This document shows, piece by piece, positions 49,153 to 59,961 of a stretch of 64,000 bases of DNA; the stretch's first letter is position 1; every line of letters starts with the position of its first letter. The position numbers were made by a program, and so were the translations under genes. Source of the DNA: Parastagonospora avenae f. sp. tritici 18332-5 (lineage: Eukaryota; Ascomycota; Dothideomycetes; Pleosporales; Phaeosphaeriaceae); the NCBI GenBank assembly GCA_022559985.1, contig JAFJTR010000081.1, positions 1 through 64,000 on the forward strand, given 5' to 3'. The notes below the pieces were generated by a model that was given only the letters and a program-made list of their open reading frames with translations, did no database searches and had not been told where the DNA came from.

Positions 49153-49655
49153 TTGATGTTTGAGATACCGATATTCATGAATTGATGTATTCCTTCCTGA
49201 AAGATGAGTTTACTTGCTGAAAATGAGCGCTGCCACTTGAATTGGTGCCGGCGAGATTGGCTGATGGTCCTCGCAGCAGTGGAGATAGCAAAAGCCTTAA
49301 GTGTAAAGCACTTGAGTTTAATTCGTGTAAATGTATCTGAACAAGAGGTAGCGCAAAGTTTGTCTACAAACGCGAAGGCTGCGTTTATTTTACGAGATTG
49401 TTGTCGTCTTGTTGAGTTTTTCAGACTCGCAGGAGCCAAAAAAGCATCCACCCTTTCACTTCCACATCAAGACCCGATAATCCGACAGTACCTTACCAGG
49501 AGGAAAGGGCCTTTCCTCTCAAAACCGTGTTCATATAACTCGCTATTTCTTCCTTCGTCCAAGAGCAGCTCATCTCGTTAAGCAAAAATCTTCGCCCACG
49601 ACCTTCACAGGCCTCCCAACTCAACACTACCCTTCCCAAAGCCCAAAATCGAAGC
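49153..49655. other. intergenic
   Basis: No gene is seen apart from the 3' UTR of bleomycin hydrolase. ORF 49204-49581 (+) has no recognisable domain. Confidence 0.45.
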
Positions 49656-49662
49656 AAAAAAA
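49656..49662 (-). terminator. RNA polymerase III T-run terminator
   Basis: Seven Ts on the minus strand start one base after the tRNA 3' end, a standard Pol III stop. Confidence 0.85.
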
Positions 49663-49663
49663 C

Positions 49664-49757
49664 TTCCGACACCGGGAATCGAACCCGGGCCTTGCCGGCG
49701 CAATGAGCGAACTACTCTGTTGAGAGCGGCAAATCCTAGCCACTAGACCATATCGGA
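49664..49757 (-). tRNA. tRNA-Glu (CTC) with intron
   Basis: The minus strand reads TCCGATATGGTCTAGTGGCT at the 5' end and GGTTCGATTCCCGG in the T arm, and the acceptor stem TCCGATA/TGTCGGA closes with discriminator A. The anticodon stem TGCCG/CGGCA encloses CTCTCA, giving anticodon CTC. An extra 22 or so bases after position 37, between CTCTCA and the final loop base, form a canonical intron. A-box and B-box are present inside the gene. Confidence 0.93.
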
Positions 49758-50330
49758 GGAGGATGTTTTAATGGAGTTATGGAAATTTGATAGCAATATA
49801 TAAACGATTGATCTTGAGAAAACAGGCAGACAAACTAGTATACAGAACTTTCGATCACATGGGATTGTGGTGGGACGAAGAACGGGTGGTTGGCGAAATC
49901 TGCACTACAGTGGGGCAGTGAACAATTTTACGGGAGTGGACCAGCAAAGTCAGGCCGCATCTGGACCGATCAGATAACAATTGGCTAAGGATTCAATTCC
50001 GCGTCTACTTGAACGTTTCTATCAACGTTGTGGTATGGCGCATTATTCTTTGGGACGAAGCCATCACTGCGTGATACTGCCCTTCCAACCCTCTAAATCT
50101 CTCCGACAAATTCGATCACACATGAACGACAAGAGGCTATCATCGAGCAGTTCTCGGAGTTGCGGATTCAATGCCTAGTTTTACCTGTTCAGACATGGTC
50201 GATTTCTTGAGATGATGACTCCACCGAGATGGCCGACGCGACTGCCCCGCCAAATACCTAAAAGTCCCCGCGTCAAACATGTTGTCATACGCCAATCGCG
50301 CACTTGACATTCAACCACATCAACCTCGCA
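49758..50330. other. intergenic, HIS5 promoter
   Basis: This is the promoter region of the aminotransferase gene and the 5' flank of the tRNA. No gene is seen. Confidence 0.5.
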
Positions 50331-51729
50331 ATGGCTTCCAGAAAGTCACCATTCGATCTGCAGACGTGCGCGCGAGCCAACATCCTGGCATTGGAGCCGT
50401 ACCGCTGCGCGCGCGAGTAGGTGAAGCGCTTGAATCTTCTCGCGGTACCAGGCTAAACGCGTACAGTGACTACAAGGACGATGGCACGAATATCTTGCTC
50501 GACGCCAACGAGAACGCATACGGTCCTGGACTAGCAATCAAAGGAGACGGCAAACTATCCGGCGTCACAGATTCAGCGTCGTCAATTAATGTTGATCTGC
50601 TCGGACTGAATCGCTACCCAGACCCGTACGAACAACTTTACCTCCTCAAGCTTGAAGCGTACTGATGATACACGATAGTCACCAACTAGATCTTAAACAA
50701 CAGCTATGTACTCTGCGAAACACCCACCATCACACGTCAAAGACCCTCACTCCTGACCACCTCTTCGTCGGCGTCGGCTCCGATGAAGCCATCGATGCCC
50801 TCATCCGCGCCTTCTGCGTGCCCGGCCGCGAAAAGATACTTGTCTGCCCGCCCACATATGGCATGTACAACGTATCTGCCCAAGTCAACGACGTATCACT
50901 TGTCAAGATCCCACTACAAATCCCAAGCTTCGACCTCGATATCCCCGCGATCCTAAACGCATTATCCGCAGACTCGAACATCAAGCTCGCATACCTCTGC
51001 TCGCCCGGCAATCCAACAGGCAAAGTGCTCAAGAAATCAGACATACAGCAGGTCCTCGAACACCCGAGCTGGAACGGCGTTGTGGTGGTAGACGAGGCAT
51101 ACATCGACTTCGCGCCCGAGGGCACCAGTCTGGCAGAATGGGTCACCGAGTGGCCGAACCTCGTCGTTATGCAGACACTGTCCAAAGCATTCGGACTTGC
51201 GGGTATTCGACTGGGTGCAGCGTTCGCGGACCCAACTATCGCACGTATCCTCAACAATATGAAGGCGCCATACAACATTTCAAATCCGACGAGTCAGCTT
51301 GCGCGCGCGGCGCTGAGCTCGGAACACTTGGGCGTCATGAAGAAGAATGTCGAATTGATTGTCAAGCAAAGAGAACGCTTGCTCGCGGAGTTACCAAAGA
51401 TTCCTGGCATTGGTAAGCTGCACGGCGGCACGGAGTCAAATTTCTTGCTGTACCAGATGCTCAATAGGCCTGGAGGACAGCCATCGAATGAGGTCGCGTT
51501 GGCTGTGTATGAAGGTCTGGCGGAGGAGAAGGGCGTTGTGGTAAGATTTAGAGGAAAGGAACATGGGTGCCTGGGATGCTTGAGGATAACGGTGGGGACC
51601 GAGAAGGAGGTTACGAGGTTCTTGACTGAGATCAAGATGGTGTTAGAGGGGGTTTATAAGGGTTCTGGGAAGATTGGACAGGAGGATGAGCAGCGGAAGG
51701 AGAAGGACGCGAATGATGTCGTTGCATGA
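50331..51729 (+). CDS. HIS5: histidinol-phosphate aminotransferase
   Basis: This PLP enzyme converts imidazole-acetol phosphate and glutamate to histidinol phosphate in histidine synthesis. It is 431 aa. The start is set by the family N-terminus FDLQTCARANILALEPYRCA, which appears only from the ATG at 50331 in a different frame from the longer ORF starting at 50279. Splicing 50331-50416 to 50467-50625 then reads ARDDYKDDGTNILLDANENA. The third exon is 50679-51729. Markers: NRYPDP, FVGVGSDEAIDALIRAFC, CPPTYGMY, SPGNPTG, DEAYIDF, TLSKAFGLAGIRLG (Lys251 binds PLP) and a final LRITVGT. A short acidic/basic tail (QEDEQRKEKDAND) follows the fold. The longer ORF from 50279 is an artefact. Confidence 0.94.
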
Positions 51730-52851
51730 GCGTGTGCATGAGTGGGTTGGGTATGATAGACTACATTGGCTGTACATTTTGGTGCGGTCCTCAAATAGAT
51801 CACATGGTACATGACATGTTCACAGTAACGATCATCATCATCACCACCGCTAGCTAAGATCACCGCGGTCTCATGGAGACAACAGTGTTTCTTTTCGAAG
51901 GCACCAAAATCACGTTCGCAAGACATTGATCGCCGCTGCAATCACTTTCGCGGCCATTTTGAAAACGCTGCGTAGACAACTGCGCAGACAGCTCTGCATA
52001 TTGCACTTTCTCTTCGCTTCGAACACAACATTTGTAGGGAAATTGCGACTTTTGACAACACAGGCAGAAGAACATAGCACACCTCTCTCCAAGTTTCTGG
52101 TCGAAAAGCCATGCATGGTATCCATGTGATACTTTGGATAGCGCTCGGAATCATCCATCTCTGGCCATTGTTATTTTGGAAAATGTACCTTCAAAATGTG
52201 TGTTATGAAAAAGAGAAGAGGAGGTCGAGAGAGGTATATATGCTCGTCGATCGAAACTAGATCGTTTGTTCAGGAGGCGCAAGGAAGTATCGCAGCAAAG
52301 TCATAGGCCAGGATGTCCGAGGTTTTGGTAGGTGTGGCATAGCACACATCTCGGTGAATATTCTAGCGACTTCGAACTCTGGAAGAAGAAGAAGACATGA
52401 TAATGTTGTCGCGCGGTTTTGGGTTCGAACTCTATTACTCCATACTGTTCAGTGATCGTGACTGCTTGCGCGTGCCGAGCTTTCGTTTGCATCTTCATCA
52501 AGTAATACCTTCAATATGCAGTGTTACATGCCAAATTGACAGAGCGAGATGGTATGCAGTATTCAATGCACTCCTTCAAAGACAGAGCTTTACGTGGATA
52601 TAATCATCGACATATAAGCGCTCTATGCTGCACGTATGAACAAGACATATCAGCCACTTCATCTCCATCATACAATCACAGCATTCAATCATCGAAATCA
52701 TACTCGATAGCAGCAACAACGAGCTCCATCGGTTACCTCATCCATACCGAACGACAACAATAGCTATACCAACAAGCTCTGTACGAATCTGACATCAGCA
52801 CCAAAACGCACACCCCCAAACCAGCAATATCTGCAGCCTACTCACTCAGCA
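51730..52851. other. intergenic 1.1 kb
   Basis: The first part should hold the HIS5 3' UTR. Overlapping short ORFs on both strands lack domains and the rest is unremarkable. Confidence 0.45.
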
Positions 52852-52992
52852 ATGTGCACCAGCGAATACTCCCGCCAAATCGGCTGCGGCTACCTTGAGT
52901 CCCACGACAGGCCGAAGTACTGCATCCTTTATCGCAACGGCACATGTCTCAAGCCCGGAGGAGCCAAACGCGTCGTCGTCTTGGAAATATAA
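52852..52992 (+). CDS. small Cys-rich hypothetical protein, possibly first exon or relic
   Basis: This 46-codon ORF starts MCTSEYSRQIGCGYL and has four Cys (positions 2, 12, 24, 31). The pattern CGY...KYC...GTCLKPG resembles the start of small Cys-rich fungal proteins with MC...YxCGH-type openings. Further Cys-rich stretches follow in other frames (KGKCRKHGG near 52990; NCRFGHRSLDEQYCHTC from 53239; CHCDPGVECYRF near 53410), so this may be one exon of a larger gene or a decayed copy. No signal peptide is present. I found no splice set that joins them convincingly. Confidence 0.3.
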   Translation: MCTSEYSRQIGCGYLESHDRPKYCILYRNGTCLKPGGAKRVVVLEI

Positions 52993-54847
52993 AGGCAAAT
53001 GTCGCAAGCACGGAGGTTCCGGACTCTGGACAGCACCCGAGTATGTGCGCATAGTTGTACAAACTGGACTCATGGCATTCTTAAAAGAAATTGAGATTCA
53101 GGAGATATATGTGCGGTCTTTGACCAGACTGTGGGGTCAAATAGTTTCTACATGTACACAGTTACTATTCCGTGTGAGAAGAACACCGAAAAGATTTTAC
53201 GTCTTAAACTAATCAGTGTGCCCAATGAGCTGTAACTCACAAGGTATTAACGTCATGAACTGCCGTTTTGGTCATCGAAGTCTGGACGAACAATACTGCC
53301 ACACATGTGTGCAGACACTTGGACTTTGGAGCACGGCTTGCTCAGAGCTTTTCGTAATGTAGCCTATATGGAGAAAAAGGGGGAGATGACCATGACGAGG
53401 AGAAATACATGTCATTGCGACCCAGGTGTCGAATGTTATCGTTTCGAAGGAGGGAGCCGCACAAAGACATGTTTCTGCCCGTTTTTTTGTCGTTTGGAAG
53501 AAATCTAATCTGACATCGTTGAACGTAGAAGGGGAGCAACCAATCGTGATCACCAGGCTCCGGCAAAATTCATGTCCGCTCTACACATGCGCGAAGTAAT
53601 CTAATAGTCCTTAAGAGCGCAGTTGATAAGTTTATAAAGAAGCCTACGTATATTTAGTGCTGTAAGATAACTCGTCTAGCTCTGCAGAATATTTTAAACA
53701 CATCTAGGCTACCTCTTCACCCGTCTCGTTCAGTGAAGGCGGACAAGAATTTTGCCGGGGTCTGGTGGGTGGAAATACCGAATGACGCATGTAGCATGCA
53801 TCATGACTTCTGCGAGTTCAAATCATGTGACACTAGTGCAGTCGTGTCCGCGGGTGACTTCCCGTGTTGTCAGCTCTCCTCTACATGACACCAACATCAC
53901 CACTCTATGCCTTCAACACCGGCGATGCACAAGCTTGCCGCAGACTCCTTGCTGCCGTCTGTTCCGTGATGCCGCCTTGTTCCTCGCTTCGCGCCCTTTC
54001 TCAGCGGTTGCCGAAATAGGCGGAGGCGGCCACGCCCTCTGCTCAACCTCGCACATGGAGACAGGCAATACCACAAGCGTCACAAACGGTTCCCATCAAA
54101 CGTTAGCAGTAGCATGTTGCTATCGGTCGTCATGTGAGGTGACTGCTGCGACGGGATGGACATTGTCACCCCCTTCTGACAGTTGACAGGTTTGTTGCCG
54201 TGCCATTGGTATCACATTGTGATGAGAATCCCGACAACCACGACATCAACCACTGACCATCTCAAATTTGAAGCTATCAAGACAAGCACCTCATGTGACC
54301 AGCAATGTTTGCACCGGTCTTTTAATGCTTTTCAGATCAATTTTGCTCAACCGCTATTCGTCTCGACCGTTGCCTCAATACCTGTAAGACGGGTGTCACA
54401 ATCAGCTTGTACCTGTATCAATGCGACGATGTCGCAGGGTTATTGCTCTGTCCCTTGCAGTGCGACCTGACTGGGCCCTTTTTGGACTCTGCTCTTACAG
54501 CACTGGAAGCTATTGTCATGACAGACTCATCCTCCTCACTTGACCAAGGCACATACACGGCCAATTGCATCTTCCCATCACGGGGCTCTTCTTTACCATT
54601 GGAACATGCACCAAGTAAACTTGCAGCTGTGCTATGCGACTAAGCAATTCAATAATCTCTAGCTCCACGATGAAGCAAACCAACACGCGTGATGCAAATT
54701 CGCTCTCCAAGACATGGAGATGCGTATAAGACATCGCCTTCATCGCCCCCCAATACTCCTCATCAGTTCCAACATTGTCAGCTGTTCTTCTCCACTCTAA
54801 ACTTATCTATACCATCTCCCTCTCACATCCGAGAGACTAACGCCATC
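52993..54847. other. gene-poor 1.9 kb with Cys-rich fragments and a TpA-rich patch
   Basis: Apart from the Cys-rich fragments mentioned for the previous entry, no gene is supported. About 53600-53710 is AT- and TpA-rich and may be a decayed repeat. The right end is the promoter of the BYS1-type gene. Confidence 0.4.
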
Positions 54848-55303
54848 ATGCGCTCCACAACCCTCCTCCAAACCCTCTTCCTCGCCACCACCACCACCCT
54901 CGCCGCCTCCGACACCGAAGTACACAACAACTGCGCCTTCCCCGTCTACTACCTCCCCGTCGACTCCAACGGACCTACCACCGCCCAACCTATCGGCCCC
55001 GGCGGATACCTCATGCAGCCCCAATGGTTCGACGGCAAAACGGGCACTGCGCTGAAAATCACCAAGACGCCCGACGGCCTGTGGACCGGCAAGCCCGTTC
55101 TCAACTTTGGGTACACGGTCAAGGACGGCGCGACGTGGTATGACATCAGCACGATTAACGGGTTTGACTTTTGGGGCGAGAAGATCACGCTTGGGGGGCT
55201 TGAGGAGGGCGCGGAGACGATTGTGTGGGATGGAGCGCCTGGGCCGATTAAGATTGCGCATTATGCCGGCGAGTTGGATTTGACGCTGGAGCTTTGTGCT
55301 TAG
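54848..55303 (+). CDS. secreted BYS1-domain protein
   Basis: This is a single-exon 151-aa protein with a clear signal peptide (MRSTTLLQTLFLATTTTLAA, cleavage near residue 20). The mature part begins SDTEVHNNCAFPVYYLPVDS and contains GATWYDISTINGFDFWGEKI, matching the Blastomyces yeast-phase-specific (BYS1) / thaumatin-like family of small fungal secreted proteins. Only two Cys occur (in NNCAFP and near the C-terminus ELCA), suggesting one disulfide. Members are extracellular and of unknown biochemical role; some are induced during host contact or phase change. The ATG at 54848 is the only one giving a signal peptide. Confidence 0.85.
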   Translation: MRSTTLLQTLFLATTTTLAASDTEVHNNCAFPVYYLPVDSNGPTTAQPIGPGGYLMQPQWFDGKTGTALKITKTPDGLWTGKPVLNFGYTVKDGATWYDISTINGFDFWGEKITLGGLEEGAETIVWDGAPGPIKIAHYAGELDLTLELCA

Positions 55304-55646
55304 ATGTGCGGTGGAGGTGGTTGGGGGGTGAGGGGAGAGAATGGGGTGTTGAAGGAAGGAGAGGGGAGGAAATGGTAGCAGGGAGATAGGCACTGAAAAG
55401 TAATGCCGTGTTGATTCTTTCCATGTGTGAACCTGATGATATACGATATGTCTATGAATGACGCGACTAAACTCCAATCCCGATCCGAAAACAACAATGC
55501 AAAGTGGATTCGTGATCCGTAACAATCGTGATGTGATGACAACACTCTATGCTCCTATACTGCACAACCGCCCAAACGCCGTGGGTATATAACGATGTGC
55601 CCGCCGAGCGAGCAAGGGACAAGGAAAAGAGACATCAAGCGTGTGT
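55304..55646. other. convergent intergenic region
   Basis: This is the tail-to-tail gap between the BYS1-type gene (+) and the Sds3 gene (-). Only the 3' UTRs are expected. Confidence 0.5.
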
Positions 55647-57333
55647 CTAGCCTCTTCCCCTCCCCCGTCCCCTCCCACTCGCCGTCCTCGCCATGGACAC
55701 GGGACGCTCAGCAGCACCAAGCGGCGTGTTGCCACCAGCATCGCTCCACTGACTGCTCTGCGCGCTCATCGGCACACCACCCAGGCCATTCGTCAGCCCC
55801 ACTTCCAGACCCGGCGCCGTGTTCCTAACCTGGCTCGTAATCTCGTTGACGGGCTCCTGGAAGCCCGGGGGCTGGACCTGGTAGTCTCGCGCCTTGATCG
55901 GGTGGCATGCAGCTTGCAACAGCTTCTCGTTGAGTTCGTCGTCGAGCGGGGCGTCGCGCAGCATGAGCTTGAGATCCTGGTCGATGTCTGAGGCAGACAG
56001 AGCGGGTGGGGTGGGCGCTGCGGCGTTGGGCTTCTGGAAGATTTTGGCGTCCAGGACGAAGGGCGGGTTGTAGATGAAGGGCATGTGGCCGTTGGCGATG
56101 GCGGCGGCGGAGGGATTGAAGGCGGAGCGGGTCGCGCCACGGGTCGCGTGTGGGTTGGAGGAGATTTGGCGCGTCATGTCGGCTGCGCCGGGGATATCGT
56201 CCGAGTCCTGGTCTTGGTCCATCATGTCGCCGTTCTCGGAAGCGTGGTCGCCGTTGGTGCCATTGCCGTTGGTTGTGTGGCCGTTTGTGGTGGCTTCGTT
56301 TTGCGCGCCGTTGTCTGCGTGCTTCATCTTGGCGAAGAAGTGCGAGGCGGCGGTGGTCGCTTGATTCATCGCCATGTTCAGCTCCTTCTCGGTGAAGAGG
56401 CGCTCTAGCGAGTAGGCAGAGGATTCGAATTGCGCATTCATGGTGCGCGCCTTGGCGTCGCGGAATGGCGAGCCCATGCCCATCTCGACGTTGCGGCCTG
56501 CGGGACCTGGCGAGTCGTTGTCGGCTTCTTCAAACAATTTCCGCTTGCGCTTGCTCTCGTTTGCCGCAGCAAGATCTTCGGCCTCTCCAAACTTGTGTCC
56601 GGTCCTTCGGGTCTTGCGGGGCGCTTGTGGCCCGCCGGGGCTGGCGGGATTGCCAATGCCAAACTGGTTCGGGTGGAGGAGCATGGCGTTGCTGTCAGAG
56701 AGATCCAGTTGTTCCTTTTCGCGCTTGAGTCGGCCAGTGCGCTGTTGTATGCTGGCAACGAGGCGCTCGCGGATCGTGGCAGCAAGCAGCTTGTGCTCCT
56801 CCTCGGCGATCTGGACCTTGTAGTAGTGCGAGTTCTCGATCTCGTTCTTGGTGTTCTCGTGCTTATTCTGGCGAAGTTAGACTGATGGACGATGGAGTTG
56901 GAGGTGCGCAGCGTACGTAGAGCATAGTGAGATTGTAGTCGCGTTCCTCCATGGCGTCATTGACTGCGTCTACGAAGCGCGCATAGTGCTTGCCGCACTG
57001 CGCGATGTAATCGGTGCCCGCACTGGGTGCCGTGGGGACATTGTTGCCCATGATCTGCGAGATGAGGTCTGAGGCTTCGTCTCCGCCATCGTCGAGCGGA
57101 GCATTCGCATATGGGTCCGCCTTCATGATAAGGTTGATGTCGGCCGTCAGCGCTGCGAGCTGGGCCCTGTAATGGCTGTCTCTGTTGTCGGAGAAGGACG
57201 CCATCATCTCTCCCAGCTTCTCGGCCAGCATGTTGCGCCTCTTGTCGCGCTTCGAGGGCTGCGGTTGCGGTGACGTCGCTGAATGGCCGAGCGGAAAGTT
57301 GTCCGCCGGCGAAGGGCTCCCATTTCGCACCAT
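55647..57333 (-). CDS. Sds3-like subunit of the Rpd3/Sin3 histone deacetylase complex
   Basis: This nuclear co-repressor subunit is 545 aa. The N-terminal half carries the Sds3-like region: a basic start (PSKRDKRRNMLAEKL), NRDSHYRAQLAALTADINLI and a long coiled coil (YNLTMLYNKHENTKNEI...HKLLAATIRERLV). Then comes LSDSNAMLLHPNQF, which is well kept among filamentous-fungal homologues. The C-terminal half is low complexity (Asn/Gly/Thr repeats, acidic DQDQDSDD) and ends in an RGRGRG tail. Exons: 57333-56917 and 56867-55647. The intron (GTACGC...CGCCAG, 49 bp) lies inside the coiled coil and both exons are whole codons. The product should scaffold Rpd3 on Sin3. Confidence 0.85.
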
Positions 57334-58192
57334 GGTGACGGTTGTGTATGAGAGAGTGGTGTAGGCTGGCAGACCAGGAGAGCGCAGGATGGTGAAGGAG
57401 CTTGCCGGTTGGAGCTCTGGGATTCAGGATTGGTAAATTCAGTTCGAGGGACTGACAGACGTCCCTGCTGATGTGCTAGTCTCTAAAGCATGGACGACGT
57501 CTGGCACTGAATACACGATGGGTGGTGGGAGGGTTTGCGAGGTGAATTGGCTCCGAACAATCGGCAAATCGTCACTTGCGCAGGGCACACGTCCAGCCGC
57601 GGTTAGTCCCACTTGCTAACGCCGACGACCGACCCCACGTGACTTTGATTTCACCACCAACTTTTTAGAAAACCCAAGTTTCTTGCAATACATCTTGAGA
57701 CGATTGAATGACTCGCAGTACTCTTCGAAGACACGATAGAACATTTTGCGTGCTTGAAGTCATTTATCGTGTCATGTGGAACAATGGCAACCATTGCTAG
57801 CCATACCGAATGGCAGATTTGGATGGCCAGAGGGGTCTTGAACAACGGAATGAATCTACAATTGATACCATACACGTGAGCTTTTAAGATGACCTTGTGC
57901 AAAGAACTGGTGGGGAAGTTTCGCGGCTCTTGACGTTGGATTTGTAGCTTAGTAAGGCAGCAAACCCCTGCAAAGTGGACTCGACTGCTCGACACCTGAG
58001 GCGGCAATGAAACGTAGCAAACCTCAGCTTTCCGCAGCAGAATATTAAGAACACCATAGCCCCGAATATGGTTCTCGCGTCCAATATCAAAATTTTGCTT
58101 CTCCCCCATTTGCATCCTGGCTAGGAATTAATTGTCGCGTCAAATTCAAGACACGTTAAGACTACTACGCGCCGTTGCGCCCCACCATCAAC
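57334..58192. other. divergent intergenic region
   Basis: This is the promoter space between the Sds3 gene (-) and the SDR gene (+). ORF 57651-58115 (-) has no recognisable domain and no start context; it is not called. Confidence 0.45.
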
Positions 58193-59418
58193 ATGATTCA
58201 ACATTCCTCCTCCAACTGCGCCGAAAAGCCCTGGAGGTCATACAACATGAAAGAAGTCACTGTGCAGCTCCCTAAGCAACATGACCGCCCAGATGAGCCA
58301 TGGCAGCGCCACATCTCCATCGACCTCATCTGGTATGTCCTCGGATACACAGTCTTCCACCCATTCGTATCATGGGTGGTAGTCCTGTGCCTGCGCGCGC
58401 AATACACGGCATATGGTGCACCGGAAATGCTCATTGCGGTCGCATGGTCTTTTCTCATGAGCGCCATCGGCATATTCAACATCATCAGCGAGCGCATCGC
58501 ATTCGGCGCACCGCGCGAAGTAGACTTGGCTGAAGAGGTCATCGTTATCACGGGTGGTGTAGAGGGACTAGGTGGCCTGTTGGCCGAGACATACGGCATG
58601 CGCAATGCAAATGTTGCCGTGCTGGACGTGAAGAAGGTGGATGAGGACGAGGCAGAGGAGAAGGGCGTGGTATACTACCAATGCGATGTCAGCGACCCAA
58701 AGCAGATTGAGGCCGCAGCAGCCAAGATTGTCGAAGATGTAAGTCGCTCTAAACCACCTCACGAATCATGCTAATACATCCAGCTCGGCCCTCCAACGAT
58801 CCTCATCAACAACGCCGGCATCGTCCACAAGAAATCCATCCTCGACACCACCACCGAAGAAGTCGAACAGTACGTCCCTTTCCCCTCCACATCCCACCAC
58901 TCCACTGATTCCACCCAAGAACTTTCCGCGTCAACACACTCTCCCACTTCGTCACCCTCAAGACCTTCCTCCCCCACATGCTCCGCGAAAACCGCGGCAC
59001 AATCGTCACCGTCTCCTCCGTCCTCGGGCACCTAGGCGCCGCCAATCTCTCCGCCTACACCGCGTCCAAAGCCGCGCTCCTCGCCCTGCACCACTCGCTC
59101 CGCGCCGAACTCGCACAGATTCCCGCCGCCGCGGAAATCAAAACGATACTCGTCACGCCGGGCCAAATGACCACGCAAATGTTCGCCGACGTCAAGCCGC
59201 CGAGCAACTTCTTCGCGCCCACGGCAACACCGGCCATGTTGGCGAAGAGCATTATTCGGCTGGTGGAGAGGGGCGAGAGTGGCGAGGTGGCGATCCCCAT
59301 GTACTCGCAGTATGTGGGGTTTTTCGCGATACTGCCGGTGGGCGTGCAGGCGCTTGTGAGGAGGTGGAGTGGGCTGGATAGGGCGGTGGGGAAGGTTAGC
59401 GTTGGGAAGGAGATGTAA
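58193..59418 (+). CDS. membrane-anchored short-chain dehydrogenase/reductase
   Basis: This SDR of 376 aa resembles the retinol/17-beta-hydroxysteroid dehydrogenase type. Two hydrophobic segments precede the fold (IWYVLGYTVFHPFVSWVVVL; LIAVAWSFLMSAIGIFNII), suggesting an ER or lipid-droplet anchor. The Rossmann start is VIVITGGVEGLGG, an acceptable variant of TGxxxGxG. Then come NNAGIVHKKS, the catalytic Ser in VTVSSVLGH, YTASK (Tyr and Lys) and PGQMTTQMF. Exons: 58193-58738, 58784-58869, 58920-59418, all in phase. A second Met (58247) is an alternative start. The acidic residue after beta-2 (VAVLDVKK) suggests NAD(H) preference; this is inference. The substrate is unknown. Confidence 0.88.
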
Positions 59419-59607
59419 ATGAAGTAAAGATGGAGATACCCAAGTCATGCACGTGTAGTGGTGCAAGTATGTATGTATTATATCTAGTATCGGTGGTGTG
59501 GGTGCATGGCATCAATGTATCATGCCTCCTCATTCCCCAACACGATATATTCCAGCATGCTCATCCCCAGCTATTTCATCAGCGCACACTAAGCCGCTCC
59601 GACCCAT

Positions 59608-59961
59608 TCATGCATCCACCGGCACGCAATCCTCCGCCGGTTCGCAAAACTTACACATCCACGGATTGACCTCGCAGAACTGCTTGCACATACTTCCCAG
59701 ATCCCTGGCGTGCTTGGTCGGCGTCATGTCACCCTCAGGATACGCGTTGGACGGGACGATGCCAATGTTCGGAGGGAGGGTGTTGCTCGGTGTCTTGCCG
59801 CCATGATGGTGTGCATCGGGAACTATGCCGAGCGGAGGAAAAGTGTTACCCGGTGTCTTGTGGCCCTGGGGGTAGACGTTGGAGACCTGGTCGATTGGGG
59901 GGACTGGTGCTGCAGCCGCGAGGGCTGCGAAGAGTGTGATGAGGAGGCTTGATGGCTTCGT
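59608..59961 (-). CDS. small secreted protein with no ATG (ACG at the start position)
   Basis: This minus-strand frame of 117 aa has a textbook signal peptide (KPSSLLITLFAALAAAAP) directly after an ACG codon at 59961. The mature part contains two related segments (KTPGNTFPPLGIVP and KTPSNTLPPNIGIVP) and a C-terminal Cys-rich end (MCKQFCEVNPWMCKFCEP, then EDCVPVDA; five Cys). The frame is open upstream to an in-frame TAA near 60090 but has no ATG, and the leader between the TATA box and the ACG contains no ATG in any frame. So it is either ACG-initiated, a copy whose ATG became ACG, or fed by an unseen upstream exon. It is effector-like in size and composition only. Confidence 0.6.
   Translation of the reverse strand, partial: TKPSSLLITLFAALAAAAPVPPIDQVSNVYPQGHKTPGNTFPPLGIVPDAHHHGGKTPSNTLPPNIGIVPSNAYPEGDMTPTKHARDLGSMCKQFCEVNPWMCKFCEPAEDCVPVDA

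Noticed and set aside
52424..52440. GGGTTCGAAC resembling a tRNA T-arm
   Set aside because: No acceptor, D or anticodon stems can be formed around it.
57651..58115. 154-codon minus-strand ORF between Sds3 and SDR genes
   Set aside because: It has no recognisable domain and lies in a divergent promoter region.
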